Source: Xylocopa sonorina (Eukaryota; Arthropoda; Insecta; Hymenoptera; Apidae). From it: a stretch of 64,000 nucleotides of DNA. Position 1 is the stretch's first letter; each line of letters opens with the position of its first letter. Under the pieces are notes generated by a model. It had not been told where the DNA came from, did not search any database, and was given only the letters and a program-made list of their open reading frames with translations. Of this stretch, positions 27,013 to 40,466 are shown one piece after another. The position numbers and the translations under genes were made by a program. The stretch is taken from NCBI RefSeq assembly GCF_050948175.1, contig NW_027490226.1:496001-560000 (forward strand), given 5' to 3'.

Positions 27013-30000
27013 ATTATTACATCATGAAACATAGAGGTGAGATGCGATATCGCCTTTTGAGAAGCATTAGAAATCTATTGCTACGATACGTAGACATTTG
27101 CAAACGCTATTTCCTAGCAAGGAAGTGTCGCATTTACATTCTTTTGATGTGAATACGATATATACATGACACTTCTCAATGAATATTATATCTTATCATG
27201 AAACATAGGAATGAGGTGCTATATCGCGTTTTAAGGAGCATTAGAGCTCTATTGCAACGATACGTAGACAACTGCAAACGCTATTTCCTATCGTGGAAGT
27301 GTCTTATTTACGTTCTTTTGAAGTGAATGCGAGGTATACATGACACTTCGCAATGAATATTATATTTTATCATGAAACATAGAAGTGAGATGCGATATCG
27401 CGTTCTAAGAAGCATTAGAACTCTATTGCTGTGATACGTAGACATCTGCAAACAATATTTCCTAGCAAGGAAGTGTCGCATTTACATTCTTGTGAAGTGA
27501 AATCGAGGTATACATGACACTTCGCAATGAATATTATATCTTCTCATGAAACATAGCAGTCAGATGCGATACCGCGTTTTAAGAAGCATTAGAACTCTAT
27601 TACTACGACACGTAGACATCTGCAAACGCTATTTCCTAGCATGGAAGTGTCGCATTTACATTCTTTTGATGTGAATACGAGATATACATGACACTTCGCA
27701 ATGACTATTATATCTTATCATGAAACATAGGAAGGAGGTGCTATATCGCGTTTTGAGAATCATTAGAACTCTATTGCTACGATACGTAGACATCTGCAAA
27801 CGCTATTTCCTAGCATGGAAGTGTCTTATTTACGTTCTTTTGAAGTGAATACGAGGTATACATGACACTTCGCAATGAATATTATATCTTATCATGAAAC
27901 ATAGAAGTGAGATGCTATATCGCGTTCTAAGAAGCATTAGAACTCTATTGCTACGGTACGTAGACATCTGCAAACGCTATTTCCTAGCATGGAAGTGTCA
28001 TATTTACATTCTTTTGAAGTGAAAACGAGGTATACATGACACTTCGTAATGAATATTGTATCTTATCATGAATCATAGATGTGGTATGCGATATCGCCTT
28101 CTAAGAAGCATTAGAACTCTGTTTCTACGATACGTAGACATCTGCAAACGCTATTTCCTAGCATGGAAGTGTCTTATCTACGTTCTTTTGAAGTGAATAC
28201 GAGGTATACATGACACTTCGCAATGAATATTATATCTTATCATGAAACATAGAAGTGAGATGCGTTATCGCGTTCCAAGAAGCATTAGAACTCTATTGCT
28301 ACGATACGTAGACATCTGCAAACGCTATTTCCCAGGATGCAAGGGTCGCATTTACATTCTTTTGAAGTGAGTACGAGGTATACATAACACTCCATAATGA
28401 ATATTATATCTTCTCATGAAACATAGCAGTGAGATGCTATATCGCGTTTTAGGAAGCATTGGAACTCTATTGCTGAGATACGTAGACATCTGCAAACGCT
28501 ATTTCATAGCATGGAAGTGTCGCATCTACATACTTTTGAAGTGAATACGAGGCATACATGACAATTCGCAATGAATATTATACCTTATCATGAAACATAG
28601 AAGGGAGATGCGATATCGCGTTTTAGGAAGCATTAGAACTCTATTGCTACGATACGTAGACATCTGCAAACGCTACTTCCTAGGATGGAAGGGTCGCATT
28701 TACATTCTTCTGAAGTGAGTACGAGGTATACATAACACTCCATAATGAATATTATATCTTCTCATGAAACATAGCAGTGAGATGCGACATCGCGTTTTAA
28801 GAAGCATTACAACTCTATTGCTACGATACGTAGACATCTGCAAACGCCATTTCCTAGCATGGAAATGTCGCATTTACATTCCTTTGATGTGAATACGAGA
28901 TATACATGACACTTCGCAATGAATATTATATCTTATCATGAAACATAGGAAGGAGGTGCTATATCGCGTTTTGAGAAGCATTAGAACTCTATTGCTACGA
29001 TACGTAGACATCTGCAAAGGCTATTCCCTAGCATGGAAGGGTCGCATTTACATTCTTTTGAAGTGAGTACGATGTATACATATCAGTCCATAATGAATAT
29101 TATATCTTATCATGAAACAGAGCAGTGAGGTGCGATATCGCGTTCTAAGAAGCATTAGAAATCTATTGCTACGATACGTAGACATCTGCAAACGCTATTC
29201 CCTAGCGTGGAAGTGTCTTATTTACGTTCTTTTGAAGTGAATACGAGGTATACATGACACTTCGCAATGAATATTATATCTTATCATGAAACATAGAAGT
29301 GAGATCCGATATCGCGTTCTAAGAAGCATTAGAACTCTGGTGCTACGATAGGTAGACATCTGCAAACGCTATTTCCTAGGATGGAAGGGTCGCATTTACT
29401 TTCTTTTGAAGTGAGTGCGCAGTATACATAACACTCCATAATGAGTATTATATCTTCTCATGAAACATAGCAGTGAGATGCGATACCGCGTTTTAAGAAG
29501 CATTAGAACTCTATTGCTACGATACGTAGACATCTGCAAACGCTATTTCCTAGCATGGAAGTGTCTTATCTACGTTCTTTTGAAGTGAGTACGAGGTATA
29601 CATGACACTTCGCAATGAATATTATACCTTATCATGAAACATAGAAGAGAGGTGCGATATCGCGTTGTAGGATGCATTAGAACTCTATTGCTAATATGCG
29701 TAGACATCTGCAAACTCTATTTCCTAGCATTACACTTACATTCCACTTACATTCCGCTGAAGTGAATACGAGGTATGCATAACACTCCACAATGAATATT
29801 ATATGTTATCACCAAACATAGAAATGAAATGCGGCATCTCGTTTTAAGACGCATTAGAACTCTATTGCTACGATACGTAGACATCTGCAAACGCTATTTC
29901 CTAGCGTGGAAGTGTCTTATTTACGTTCTTTTGAAGTGAATACGTGGTATACATGACACTTCGCAATGAATATTATATCTTATCATGAAACATAGAAGTG

Positions 30001-33000
30001 AGATGCGATATCGCGTTCTAAGAAGCATTAGATCTCTATTGCTACGATACGTAGACTCCTGCAAACGCTATTTCCTAGCATGGAAGTGTCTCATTTACAT
30101 TTTTTTGAAGTGAATACGAGGTATACATGACACTTCGCAATGAATATTATACCTTATCATGAAACATAGAAGAGAGGTGCGATATCGCGTTGTAGGATGC
30201 ATTAGAACTCTATTGCTAATATGCGTAGACATCTGCAAACTCTATTTCCTAGCATTACACTTACATTCCACTTACATTCCGCTGAAGTGAATACGAGGTA
30301 TGCATAACACTCCACAATGAATATTATATGTTATCACCAAACATAGAAATGAAATGCGGCATCTCGTTTTAAGACGCATTAGAACTCTATTGCTACGATA
30401 CGTAGACATCTGCAAATGCTATTTCCTAGCGTGGAAGTGTCTTATTTACGTTCTTTTGAAGTGAATACGTGGTATACATGACACTTCGCAATGAATATTA
30501 TATCTTATCATGAAACATAGAAGTGAGATGCGATATCGCGTTCTAAGAAGCATTAGAGCTCTATTGCTACGATACGTAGACATCTGCAAAAGCTATTCCC
30601 TAGCATGGAAGGGTCGCATTTACGTTCTTTTGAAGTGAGTACGAGGTATACATATCACTCCATAATGAATATTATATCTTATCATGAAACATATCAGTGA
30701 GGTGCGATATCGCGTTTTAAGAAGCATTAGAACTCTATTGCTACGGTACGTAGACATCTGCAATCGCTATTTCCTAGCATGGAAGTGTCATATTTACATT
30801 CTTTTGAATTGAATACGAGGTATATATGACACTTCGTAATGAATATTATATCTTATCATGAATCATAGATGTGGTATGCGATATCGCCTTCTAAGAAGCA
30901 TTAGAACTCTGTTGCTACGATACGTAGACATCTGCAAACGCTATTTCCTAGCATGGAAGTGTCTTATCTACGTTCTTTTGAAGTGAATACGAGGTATACA
31001 TGACACTTCGCAATGAATATTATATCTTATCATGAAACATAGAAGTGAGATGCGTTATCGCGTTCCAAGAAGCATTAGAACTCTATTGCTACGATACGTA
31101 GACATCTGCAAACGCTATTTCCTAGGATGCAAGGGTCGCATTTACATTCTTTTGAAGTGAGTACGAGGTATACATAACACTCCATAATGAATATTATATC
31201 TTCTCATGAAACATAGCAGTGAGATGCGATATCGCGTTTTAAGAAGCATTAGAACTCTATTGCTACGATACGTAGACATCTGCAAACGCTATTTCCTAGC
31301 ATGGAAGTGTCGCATTTACATTCTTTTGATGTGAATACGAGATATACATGACACTTCGCAATGAATAGTATATATTATCAAGAAACATAGGAATGAGGTG
31401 CTATATCGCGCTTTAAGGAGCATTAGAACTCTATTGCTGCGATACGTAGACATCTGCAAACGCTATTTCTTAGCATGGAAGTGTCGCATTTACATTCTTT
31501 TGATGTGAATACGAGATATACATGACACTTCGCAATGAATATTATATCTTATCATGAAACATAGGAATGAGGTGCTATATCGCGTTTTAAGGAGCATTAG
31601 AGCTCTATTGCTACGATACGTAGACATCTGCAAACAATATTTCCTAGCAAGGAAGTGTCGCATTTACATTCTTGTGAAGTGAAATCGAGGTATACATGAC
31701 ACTTCGCAATGAATATTATATCTTATCATGAAACATAGAAGTGAGATGCGATATCGCGTTCTAGGAAGCATTAGAACTCTAGTGCTACGATACGTAGACA
31801 TGTGCAAACGCTATTTCCTAGGATGGAAGGGTCGCATTTACATTCTTTTGAAGTGAGTACGAGGTATACATAACACTCCATAATGAGTATTATATCTTCT
31901 CATGAAACATAGCAGTGAGATGCGATACCGCGTTTTAAGAAGCATTAGAACTTTATTGCTACGACACGTAGACATCTGCAAACGCTATTTCCTAGCATGG
32001 AAGTGTCGCATTTACATTCGTTTGAAGTGAATACGAGATATACATGACACTTCGCAATGAATATTATACCTTATCATGAAACATAGAAGAGAGGTGCGAT
32101 ATCGCGTTTTAGGAAGCATTAGAACTCTATTGCTACGATACGTAGACATCTGCAAAGGCTATTCCCTAGCATGGAAGGGTCGCATTTATATTCTTTTGAA
32201 GTGAGTACGATGTATACATATCAGTCCATAATGAATATTATATCTTATCATGAAACATATCAGTGAGGTGCGATATCGCGTTCTAAGAAGCATTAGAACT
32301 CTATTGCTACGATACGTAGACATCTGCAAACGCTATTTCCTAGCATGGAAGTGTCGCATTTACATTCATTTGAAGTGAATACGAGGTATACATGACACTT
32401 CGCAATGAATATTATATCTTATCATGAAACATAGGAATGAGGTGCTATATCGCGTTTTAAGGAGCATTAGAGCTCTATTGCTACGATACGTAGACATCTG
32501 CAAACGCTATTTCCTAGCGTGGAAGTGTCTTATTTACGTTCTTTTGAAGTGAATACGAGGTATACATGACACTTCGCAATGAATATTATATCTTATCATG
32601 AAACATAGAAGTGAGATCCGATATCGCGTTCTAAGAAGCATTAGAACTCTATTGCTACGATACATAGACATCTGCAAACGCTATTTCCTAGGATGGAAGG
32701 GTCGCATTTACATTCTTTTGAAGTGAGTACGAGGTATACATGACACTTCGCAATGAATATTATACCTTATCATGAAACATAGAAGAGAGGTGCGATATCG
32801 CATTTTAGGAAGCATTAGAACTCTATTGCTAATATGCGTAGACATCTGCAAACTCTATTTCCTAGCATTACACTTACATTCCACATACATTCCACTGAAG
32901 TGAATACGAGGTGTACATAACACTCCACAATGAATATTATACCTTATCGCGAAACATAGAAATGAAATGCGGCATCTCGTTTTAAGACGCATTAGAACTC

Positions 33001-33494
33001 TATTGCTACGATACGTAGACATCTACAAACGATATTTCCTAGCATGGAAGTGTCATTTTTACATTCCTTTGAAGTGAATACGAGGTATACATGACACTTC
33101 GCAATGAATATTATATTATTATCATGAAACATAGAAGTGAGATGCGATATCGCGTTCTAAGAATCATAAGAACTCTATTGCTACGATACTTAGACATCTG
33201 CAAACGCTATTTCCTAGCATGGAAGTGCCGCATTTACATTCTCTTGAAGTGAGTACGAGGTATACATGACACTTCGCAATGAATATTATACCTTATCATG
33301 AAACATAGAAGAGAGATGCGATATCGCGTTTTAGGAAGCATAAGAACTCTATTGCTGCGATACGTAGACATCTGCAAACGCTATTGCCTAGCATGGAAGT
33401 GTCGCATTTACATTCATTTGAAGTGAATACGAGGTACTCATGACACTTCGCAATGAATATTATACCTTATCATGAAACATAGAAGGGAGATGCG
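27013..33494. repeat. Left part of the core: less regular higher-order repeats
   Basis: Core-type monomers with some local duplication. CTACGGTACG (27951 and 30741) and GTGGTATGCG (28081 and 30871) recur at 2790 bases, that is 16 monomers plus six bases, the six coming from two 177-bp monomers between them. A pair of 177-bp monomers is at 29731 and 30256, and a diverged single one (CCACATACATTCC) is at 32869. The segment from about 31060 to 33090 has a distant copy at 61030-63760. Confidence 0.85.
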
Positions 33495-36400
33495 ATATCG
33501 CGTTTTAAGAAGCATTAGAACTCTATTGCTACGATACGTAGACATCTGCAAACGCTATTTCCTAGCATGGAAGTGTCGCATTTACATTCATTTGAAGTGA
33601 ATACGAGGTATACATGACACTTCGCAATGAATATTATATCTTATCATGAAACATAGGAATGAGGTGCTATATCGCGTTTTAAGGAGCATTAGAGCTCTAT
33701 TGCTACGATACGTAGACATCTGCAAACGCTATTTCCTAGCGTGGAAGTGTCTTATTTACGTTCTTTTGAAGTGAATACGAGGTATACATGACACTTCGCA
33801 ATGAATATTATATCTTATCATGAAACATAGAAGTGAGATCCGATATCGCGTTCTAAGAAGCATTAGAACTCTATTGCTACGATACGTAGACATCTGCAAA
33901 CGCTATTTCCTAGGATGGAAGGGTCGCATTTACATTCTTTTGAAGTGAGTACGAGGTATACATGACACTTCGCAATGAATATTATATCTTATCATGAAAC
34001 ATAGAAGTGAGATGCGTTATCGCGTTCTAAGAAGCATTAGAACTCTAGTGCTACGATACGTAGACATCTGCAAACGCTATTTCCTAGCATGGAAGGGTCG
34101 CATTTACACTCTTTTGAAGTGAGTACGAGGTATACATAACACTCCATAATGAATATTATATCTTTTCATGAAACATAGCAGCGAGATGCGATATCGCGTT
34201 TTAAGAAGCATTAGAACTCTATTGCTACGATACGTAGACATCTGCAAACGCTATTTCCTAGCATGGAAGTGTCGCATTTACATTCTTTTGAAGTGAATAC
34301 GAGATATACATGACACTTCGCAATGAATATTATATCTTATCATGAAACATAGGAATGAGGTGCTATATCGCGTTTTAAGGAGCATTAGAACTCTATTGCT
34401 ACGACACGTAGACATCTGCAAACGCTATTTCCTAGCATGGAAGTGTCGCATTTACATTCTTTTGATGTGAATACGAGATATACATGACACTTCGCAATGA
34501 CTATTATATCTTATCATGAAACATAGGAAGGAGGTGCTATATCGCGTTTTGAGAATCATTAGAACTCTATTGCTACGAAACTTAGACATCTGCAAACGCT
34601 ATTTCCTAGCATGGAAGTGCCGCATTTACATTCCCTTGAAGTGAGTACGAGGTGTACATGACACTTCGCAATGAATATTATATCTTATCATGAAACATAG
34701 ATGTGAGATGCGATATCGCGTTCTAAGAAGCATTAGAACTCTATTGCTACGATACGTAGACATCTGCAAACGCTACTTCCTAGGATGGAAGGGTCGCATT
34801 TACATTCTTCTGAAGTGAGTACGAGGTATACATAACACTCCATAATGAATATTATATCTTCTCATGAAACATAGCAGTGAGATGCGACATCGCGTTTTAA
34901 GAAGCATTAGAACTCTATTGCTACGATACGTAGACATCTGCAAACGCCATTTCCTAGCATGGAAATGTCGCATTTACATTCTTTTGATGTGAATACGAGA
35001 TATACATGACACTTCGCAATGAATATTATATCTTATCATGAAACATAGGAAGGAGGTGCTATATCGCGTTTTGAGAAGCATTAGAACTCTATTGCTACGA
35101 TACGTAGACATCTGCAAAGGCTATTCCCTAGCATGGAAGGGTCGCATTTACATTCTTTTGAAGTGAGTACGATGTATACATATCAGTCCATAATGAATAT
35201 TATATCTTATCATGAAACAGAGCAGTGAGGTGCGATATCGCGTTCTAAGAAGCATTAGAACTCTATTGCTACGATACGTAGACATCTGCAAACGCTATTC
35301 CCTAGCGTGGAAGTGTCTTATTTACGTTCTTTTGAAGTGAATACGAGGTATACATGACACTTCGCAATGAATATTATACCTTATCATGAAACATAGAAGA
35401 GAGGTGCGATATCGCGTTGTAGGATGCATTAGAACTCTATTGCTAATATGCGTAGACATCTGCAAACTCTATTTCCTAGCATTACACTTACATTCCACTT
35501 ACATTCCGCTGAAGTGAATACGAGGTATGCATAACACTCCACAATGAATATTATATGTTATCACCAAACATAGAAATGAAATGCGGCATCTCGTTTTAAG
35601 ACGCATTAGAACTCTATTGCTACGATACGTAGACATCTGCAAACGCTATTTCCTAGCGTGGAAGTGTCTTATTTACGTTCTTTTGAAGTGAATACGTGGT
35701 ATACATGACACTTCGCAATGAATATTATATCTTATCATGAAACATAGAAGTGAGATGCGATATCGCGTTCTAAGAAGCATTAGATCTCTATTGCTACGAT
35801 ACGTAGACACCTGCAAACGCTATTTCCTAGCATGGAAGTGTCTCATTTACATTTTTTTGAAGTGAATACGAGGTATACATGACACTTCGCAATGAATATT
35901 ATACCTTATCATGAAACATAGAAGAGAGGTGCGATATCGCGTTGTAGGATGCATTAGAACTCTATTGCTAATATGCGTAGACATCTGCAAACTCTATTTC
36001 CTAGCATTACACTTACATTCCACTTACATTCCGCTGAAGTGAATACGAGGTATGCATAACACTCCACAATGAATATTATATGTTATCACCAAACATAGAA
36101 ATGAAATGCGGCATCTCGTTTTAAGACGCATTAGAACTCTATTGCTACGATACGTAGACATCTGCAAATGCTATTTCTTAGCGTGGAAGTGTCTTATTTA
36201 CGTTCTTTTGAAGTGAATACGTGGTATACATGACACTTCGCAATGAATATTATATCTTATCATGAAACATAGAAGTGAGATGCGATATCGCGTTCTAAGA
36301 AGCATTAGATCTCTATTGCTACGATACGTAGACATCTGCAAACGCTATTTCCTAGCATGGAAGTGTCGCATTTACATTCATTTGAAGTGAATACGAGGTA

Positions 36401-36980
36401 TACATGACACTTCGCAATGAATATTATATCTTATCATGAAACATAGGAATGAGGTGCTATATCGCGTTTTAAGGAGCATTAGAGCTCTATTGCTACGATA
36501 CGTAGACATCTGCAAACGCTATTTCCTAGCGTAGAAGTGTCTTATTTACGTTCTTTTGAAGTGAATACGAGGTATACATGACACTTCGCAATGAATATTA
36601 TATCTTATCATGAAACATAGAAGTGAGATCCGATATCGCGTTCTAAGAAGCATTAGAACTCTATTGCTACGATACGTAGACATCTGCAAACGCTATTTCC
36701 TAGGATGGAAGGGTCGCATTTACATTCTTTTGAAGTGAGTACGAGGTATACATGACACTTCGCAATGAATATTATATCTTATCATGAAACATAGAAGTGA
36801 GATGCGTTATCGCGTTCTAAGAAGCATTAGAACTCTAGTGCTACGATACGTAGACATCTGCAAACGCTATTTCCTAGCATGGAAGGGTCGCATTTACACT
36901 CTTTTGAAGTGAGTACGAGGTATACATAACACTCCATTATGAATATTATATCTTTTCATGAAACATAGCAGCGAGATGCG
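33495..36980. repeat. 20-monomer higher-order unit (3486 bp), copy 1
   Basis: Twenty monomers plus six bases, the excess explained by two 177-bp monomers. Markers TACGACACGTAGAC (34400), the 177-bp pair (35483 and 36008) and GGAAGGAGG followed by TGAGAATCATTAG recur at +3486. The 33370-35490 part also recurs at +6276 (GAGGTACTCA at 33431 and 39707), a compound of 3486 and 2790. Confidence 0.88.
33570..33623. other. Representative 8-bp inverted repeat (GAAGTGTC / GACACTTC)
   Basis: Arms at 33570-33577 and 33616-33623, separated by 38 bases, phase 50-57 and 96-103 of the majority monomer. The arms are perfectly complementary in majority-type monomers throughout the array. A second partner for the right arm, GAAGTG at phase 74-79, would give a shorter 6-base stem with an 18-base loop. 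Several core types break one or both arms (GAAGGGTC with AACACTCC), and these changes do not compensate each other. A structural role is therefore unproven. Confidence 0.6.
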
Positions 36981-39900
36981 ATATCGCGTTTTAAGAAGCA
37001 TTAGAACTCTATTGCTACGATACGTAGACATCTGCAAACGCTATTTCCTAGCATGGAAGTGTCGCATTTACATTCTTTTGAAGTGAATACGAGGTATACA
37101 TGACACTTCGCAATGAATATTATATCTTATCATGAAACATAGGAATGAGGTGCTATATCGCGTTTTAAGGAGCATTAGAGCTCTATTGCTACGATACGTA
37201 GACATCTGCAAACGCTATTTCCTAGCGTGGAAGTGTCTTATTTACGTTCTTTTGAAGTGAATACGAGGTATACATGACACTTCGCAATGAATATTATATC
37301 TTATCATGAAACATAGAAGTGAGATCCGATATCGCGTTCTAAGAAGCATTAGAACTCTAGTGCTACGATACGTAGACATCTGCAAACGCTATTTCCTAGG
37401 ATGGAAGGGTCGCATTTACATTCTTTTGAAGTGAGTACGAGGTATACATGACACTTCGCAATGAATATTATATCTTATCATGAAACATAGAAGTGAGATG
37501 CGTTATCGCGTTCTAAGAAGCATTAGAACTCTAGTGCTACGATACGTAGACATCTGCAAACGCTATTTCCTAGCATGGAAGGGTCGCATTTACACTCTTT
37601 TGAAGTGAGTACGAGGTATACATAACACTCCATAATGAATATTATATCTTTTCATGAAACATAGCAGCGAGATGCGATATCGCGTTTTAAGAAGCATAAG
37701 AACTCTATTGCTACGATACGTAGACATCTGCAAACGCTATTTCCTAGCATGGAAGTGTCGCATTTACATTCTTTTGAAGTGAATACGAGATATACATGAC
37801 ACTTCGCAATGAATATTATATCTTATCATGAAACATAGGAATGAGGTGCTATATCGCGTTTTAAGGAGCATTAGAACTCTATTGCTACGACACGTAGACA
37901 TCTGCAAACGCTATTTCCTAGCATGGAAGTGTCGCATTTACATTCTTTTGATGTGAATACGAGATATACATGACACTTCGCAATGACTATTATATCTTAT
38001 CATGAAACATAGGAAGGAGGTGCTATATCGCGTTTTGAGAATCATTAGAACTCTATTGCTTCGATACTTAGACATCTGCAAACGCTATTTCCTAGCATGG
38101 AAGTGCCGCATTTACATTCCCTTGAAGTGAGTACGAGGTGTACATGACACTTCGCAATGAATATTATATCTTATCATGAAACATAGATGTGAGATGCGAT
38201 ATCGCGTTCTAAGAAGCATTAGAACTCTATTGCTACGATACGTAGACATCTGCAAACGCTACTTCCTAGGATGGAAGGGTCGCATTTACATTCTTCTGAA
38301 GTGAGTACGAGGTATACATAACACTCCATAATGAATATTATATCTTCTCATGAAACATAGCAGTGAGATGCGACATCGCGTTTTAAGAAGCATTAGAACT
38401 CTATTGCTACGATACGTAGACATCTGCAAACGCCATTTCCTAGCATGGAAATGTCGCATTTACATTCTTTTGATGTGAATACGAGATATACATGACACTT
38501 CGCAATGAATATTATATCTTATCATGAAACATAGGAAGGAGGTGCTATATCGCGTTTTGAGAAGCATTAGAACTCTATTGCTACGATACGTAGACATCTG
38601 CAAAGGCTATTCCCTAGCATGGAAGGGTCGCATTTACATTCTTTTGAAGTGAGTACGATGTATACATATCAGTCCATAATGAATATTATATCTTATCATG
38701 AAACAGAGCAGTGAGGTGCGATATCGCGTTCTAAGAAGCATTAGAACTCTATTGCTACGATACGTAGACATCTGCAAACGCTATTCCCTAGCGTGGAAGT
38801 GTCTTATTTACGTTCTTTTGAAGTGAATACGAGGTATACATGACACTTCGCAATGAATATTATACCTTATCATGAAACATAGAAGAGAGGTGCGATATCG
38901 CGTTGTAGGATGCATTAGAACTCTATTGCTAATATGCGTAGACATCTGCAAACTCTATTTCCTAGCATTACACTTACATTCCACTTACATTCCGCTGAAG
39001 TGAATACGAGGTATGCATAACACTCCACAATGAATATTATATGTTATCACCAAACATAGAAATGAAATGCGGCATCTCGTTTTAAGACGCATTAGAACTC
39101 TATTGCTACGATACGTAGACATCTGCAAACGCTATTTCCTAGCGTGGAAGTGTCTTATTTACGTTCTTTTGAAGTGAATACGTGGTATACATGACACTTC
39201 GCAATGAATATTATATCTTATCATGAAACATAGAAGTGAGATGCGATATCGCGTTCTAAGAAGCATTAGATCTCTATTGCTACGATACGTAGACACCTGC
39301 AAACGCTATTTCCTAGCATGGAAGTGTCTCATTTACATTTTTTTGAAGTGAATACGAGGTATACATGACACTTCGCAATGAATATTATACCTTATCATGA
39401 AACATAGAAGAGAGGTGCGATATCGCGTTGTAGGATGCATTAGAACTCTATTGCTAATATGCGTAGACATCTGCAAACTCTATTTCCTAGCATTACACTT
39501 ACATTCCACTTACATTCCGCTGAAGTGAATACGAGGTATGCATAACACTCCACAATGAATATTATATGTTATCACCATACATAGAAATGAAATGCGGCAT
39601 CTCGTTTTAAGACGCATTAGAACTCTATTGCTGCGATACGTAGACATCTGCAAACGCTATTGCCTAGCATGGAAGTGTCGCATTTACATTCATTTGAAGT
39701 GAATACGAGGTACTCATGACACTTCGCAATGAATATTATACCTTATCATGAAACATAGAAGGGAGATGCGATATCGCGTTTTAAGAAGCATTAGAACTCT
39801 ATTGCTACGATACGTAGACATCTGCAAACGCTATTTCCTAGCATGGAAGTGTCGCATTTACATTCATTTGAAGTGAATACGAGGTATACATGACACTTCG

Positions 39901-40466
39901 CAATGAATATTATATCTTATCATGAAACATAGGAATGAGGTGCTATATCGCGTTTTAAGGAGCATTAGAGCTCTATTGCTACGATACGTAGACATCTGCA
40001 AACGCTATTTCCTAGCGTGGAAGTGTCTTATTTACGTTCTTTTGAAGTGAATACGAGGTATACATGACACTTCGCAATGAATATTATATCTTATCATGAA
40101 ACATAGAAGTGAGATCCGATATCGCGTTCTAAGAAGCATTAGAACTCTATTGCTACGATACGTAGACATCTGCAAACGCTATTTCCTAGGATGGAAGGGT
40201 CGCATTTACATTCTTTTGAAGTGAGTACGAGGTATACATGACACTTCGCAATGAATATTATATCTTATCATGAAACATAGAAGTGAGATGCGTTATCGCG
40301 TTCTAAGAAGCATTAGAACTCTAGTGCTACGATACGTAGACATCTGCAAACGCTATTTCCTAGCATGGAAGGGTCGCATTTACACTCTTTTGAAGTGAGT
40401 ACGAGGTATACATAACACTCCATAATGAATATTATATCTTTTCATGAAACATAGCAGCGAGATGCG
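36981..40466. repeat. 20-monomer higher-order unit (3486 bp), copy 2
   Basis: Copy of the preceding unit with few differences, for example CTAGTGC for CTATTGC near 37357, TCGATACTTAGAC for ACGAAACTTAGAC near 38061 and CCATAATG for CCATTATG near 37631. Its second 177-bp monomer is followed by ATCACCATACATAG (39566), where copy 1 has CCAAACATAG. That change is shared with 41835 and 47235 and so tracks which copy gave rise to which. Confidence 0.88.

Noticed and set aside
27001..27030. A break in the array or insertion at the subfamily/core border
   Set aside because: Only two to three bases are missing (ATATTATTACATCATG). Monomer phase continues and no foreign sequence is present.
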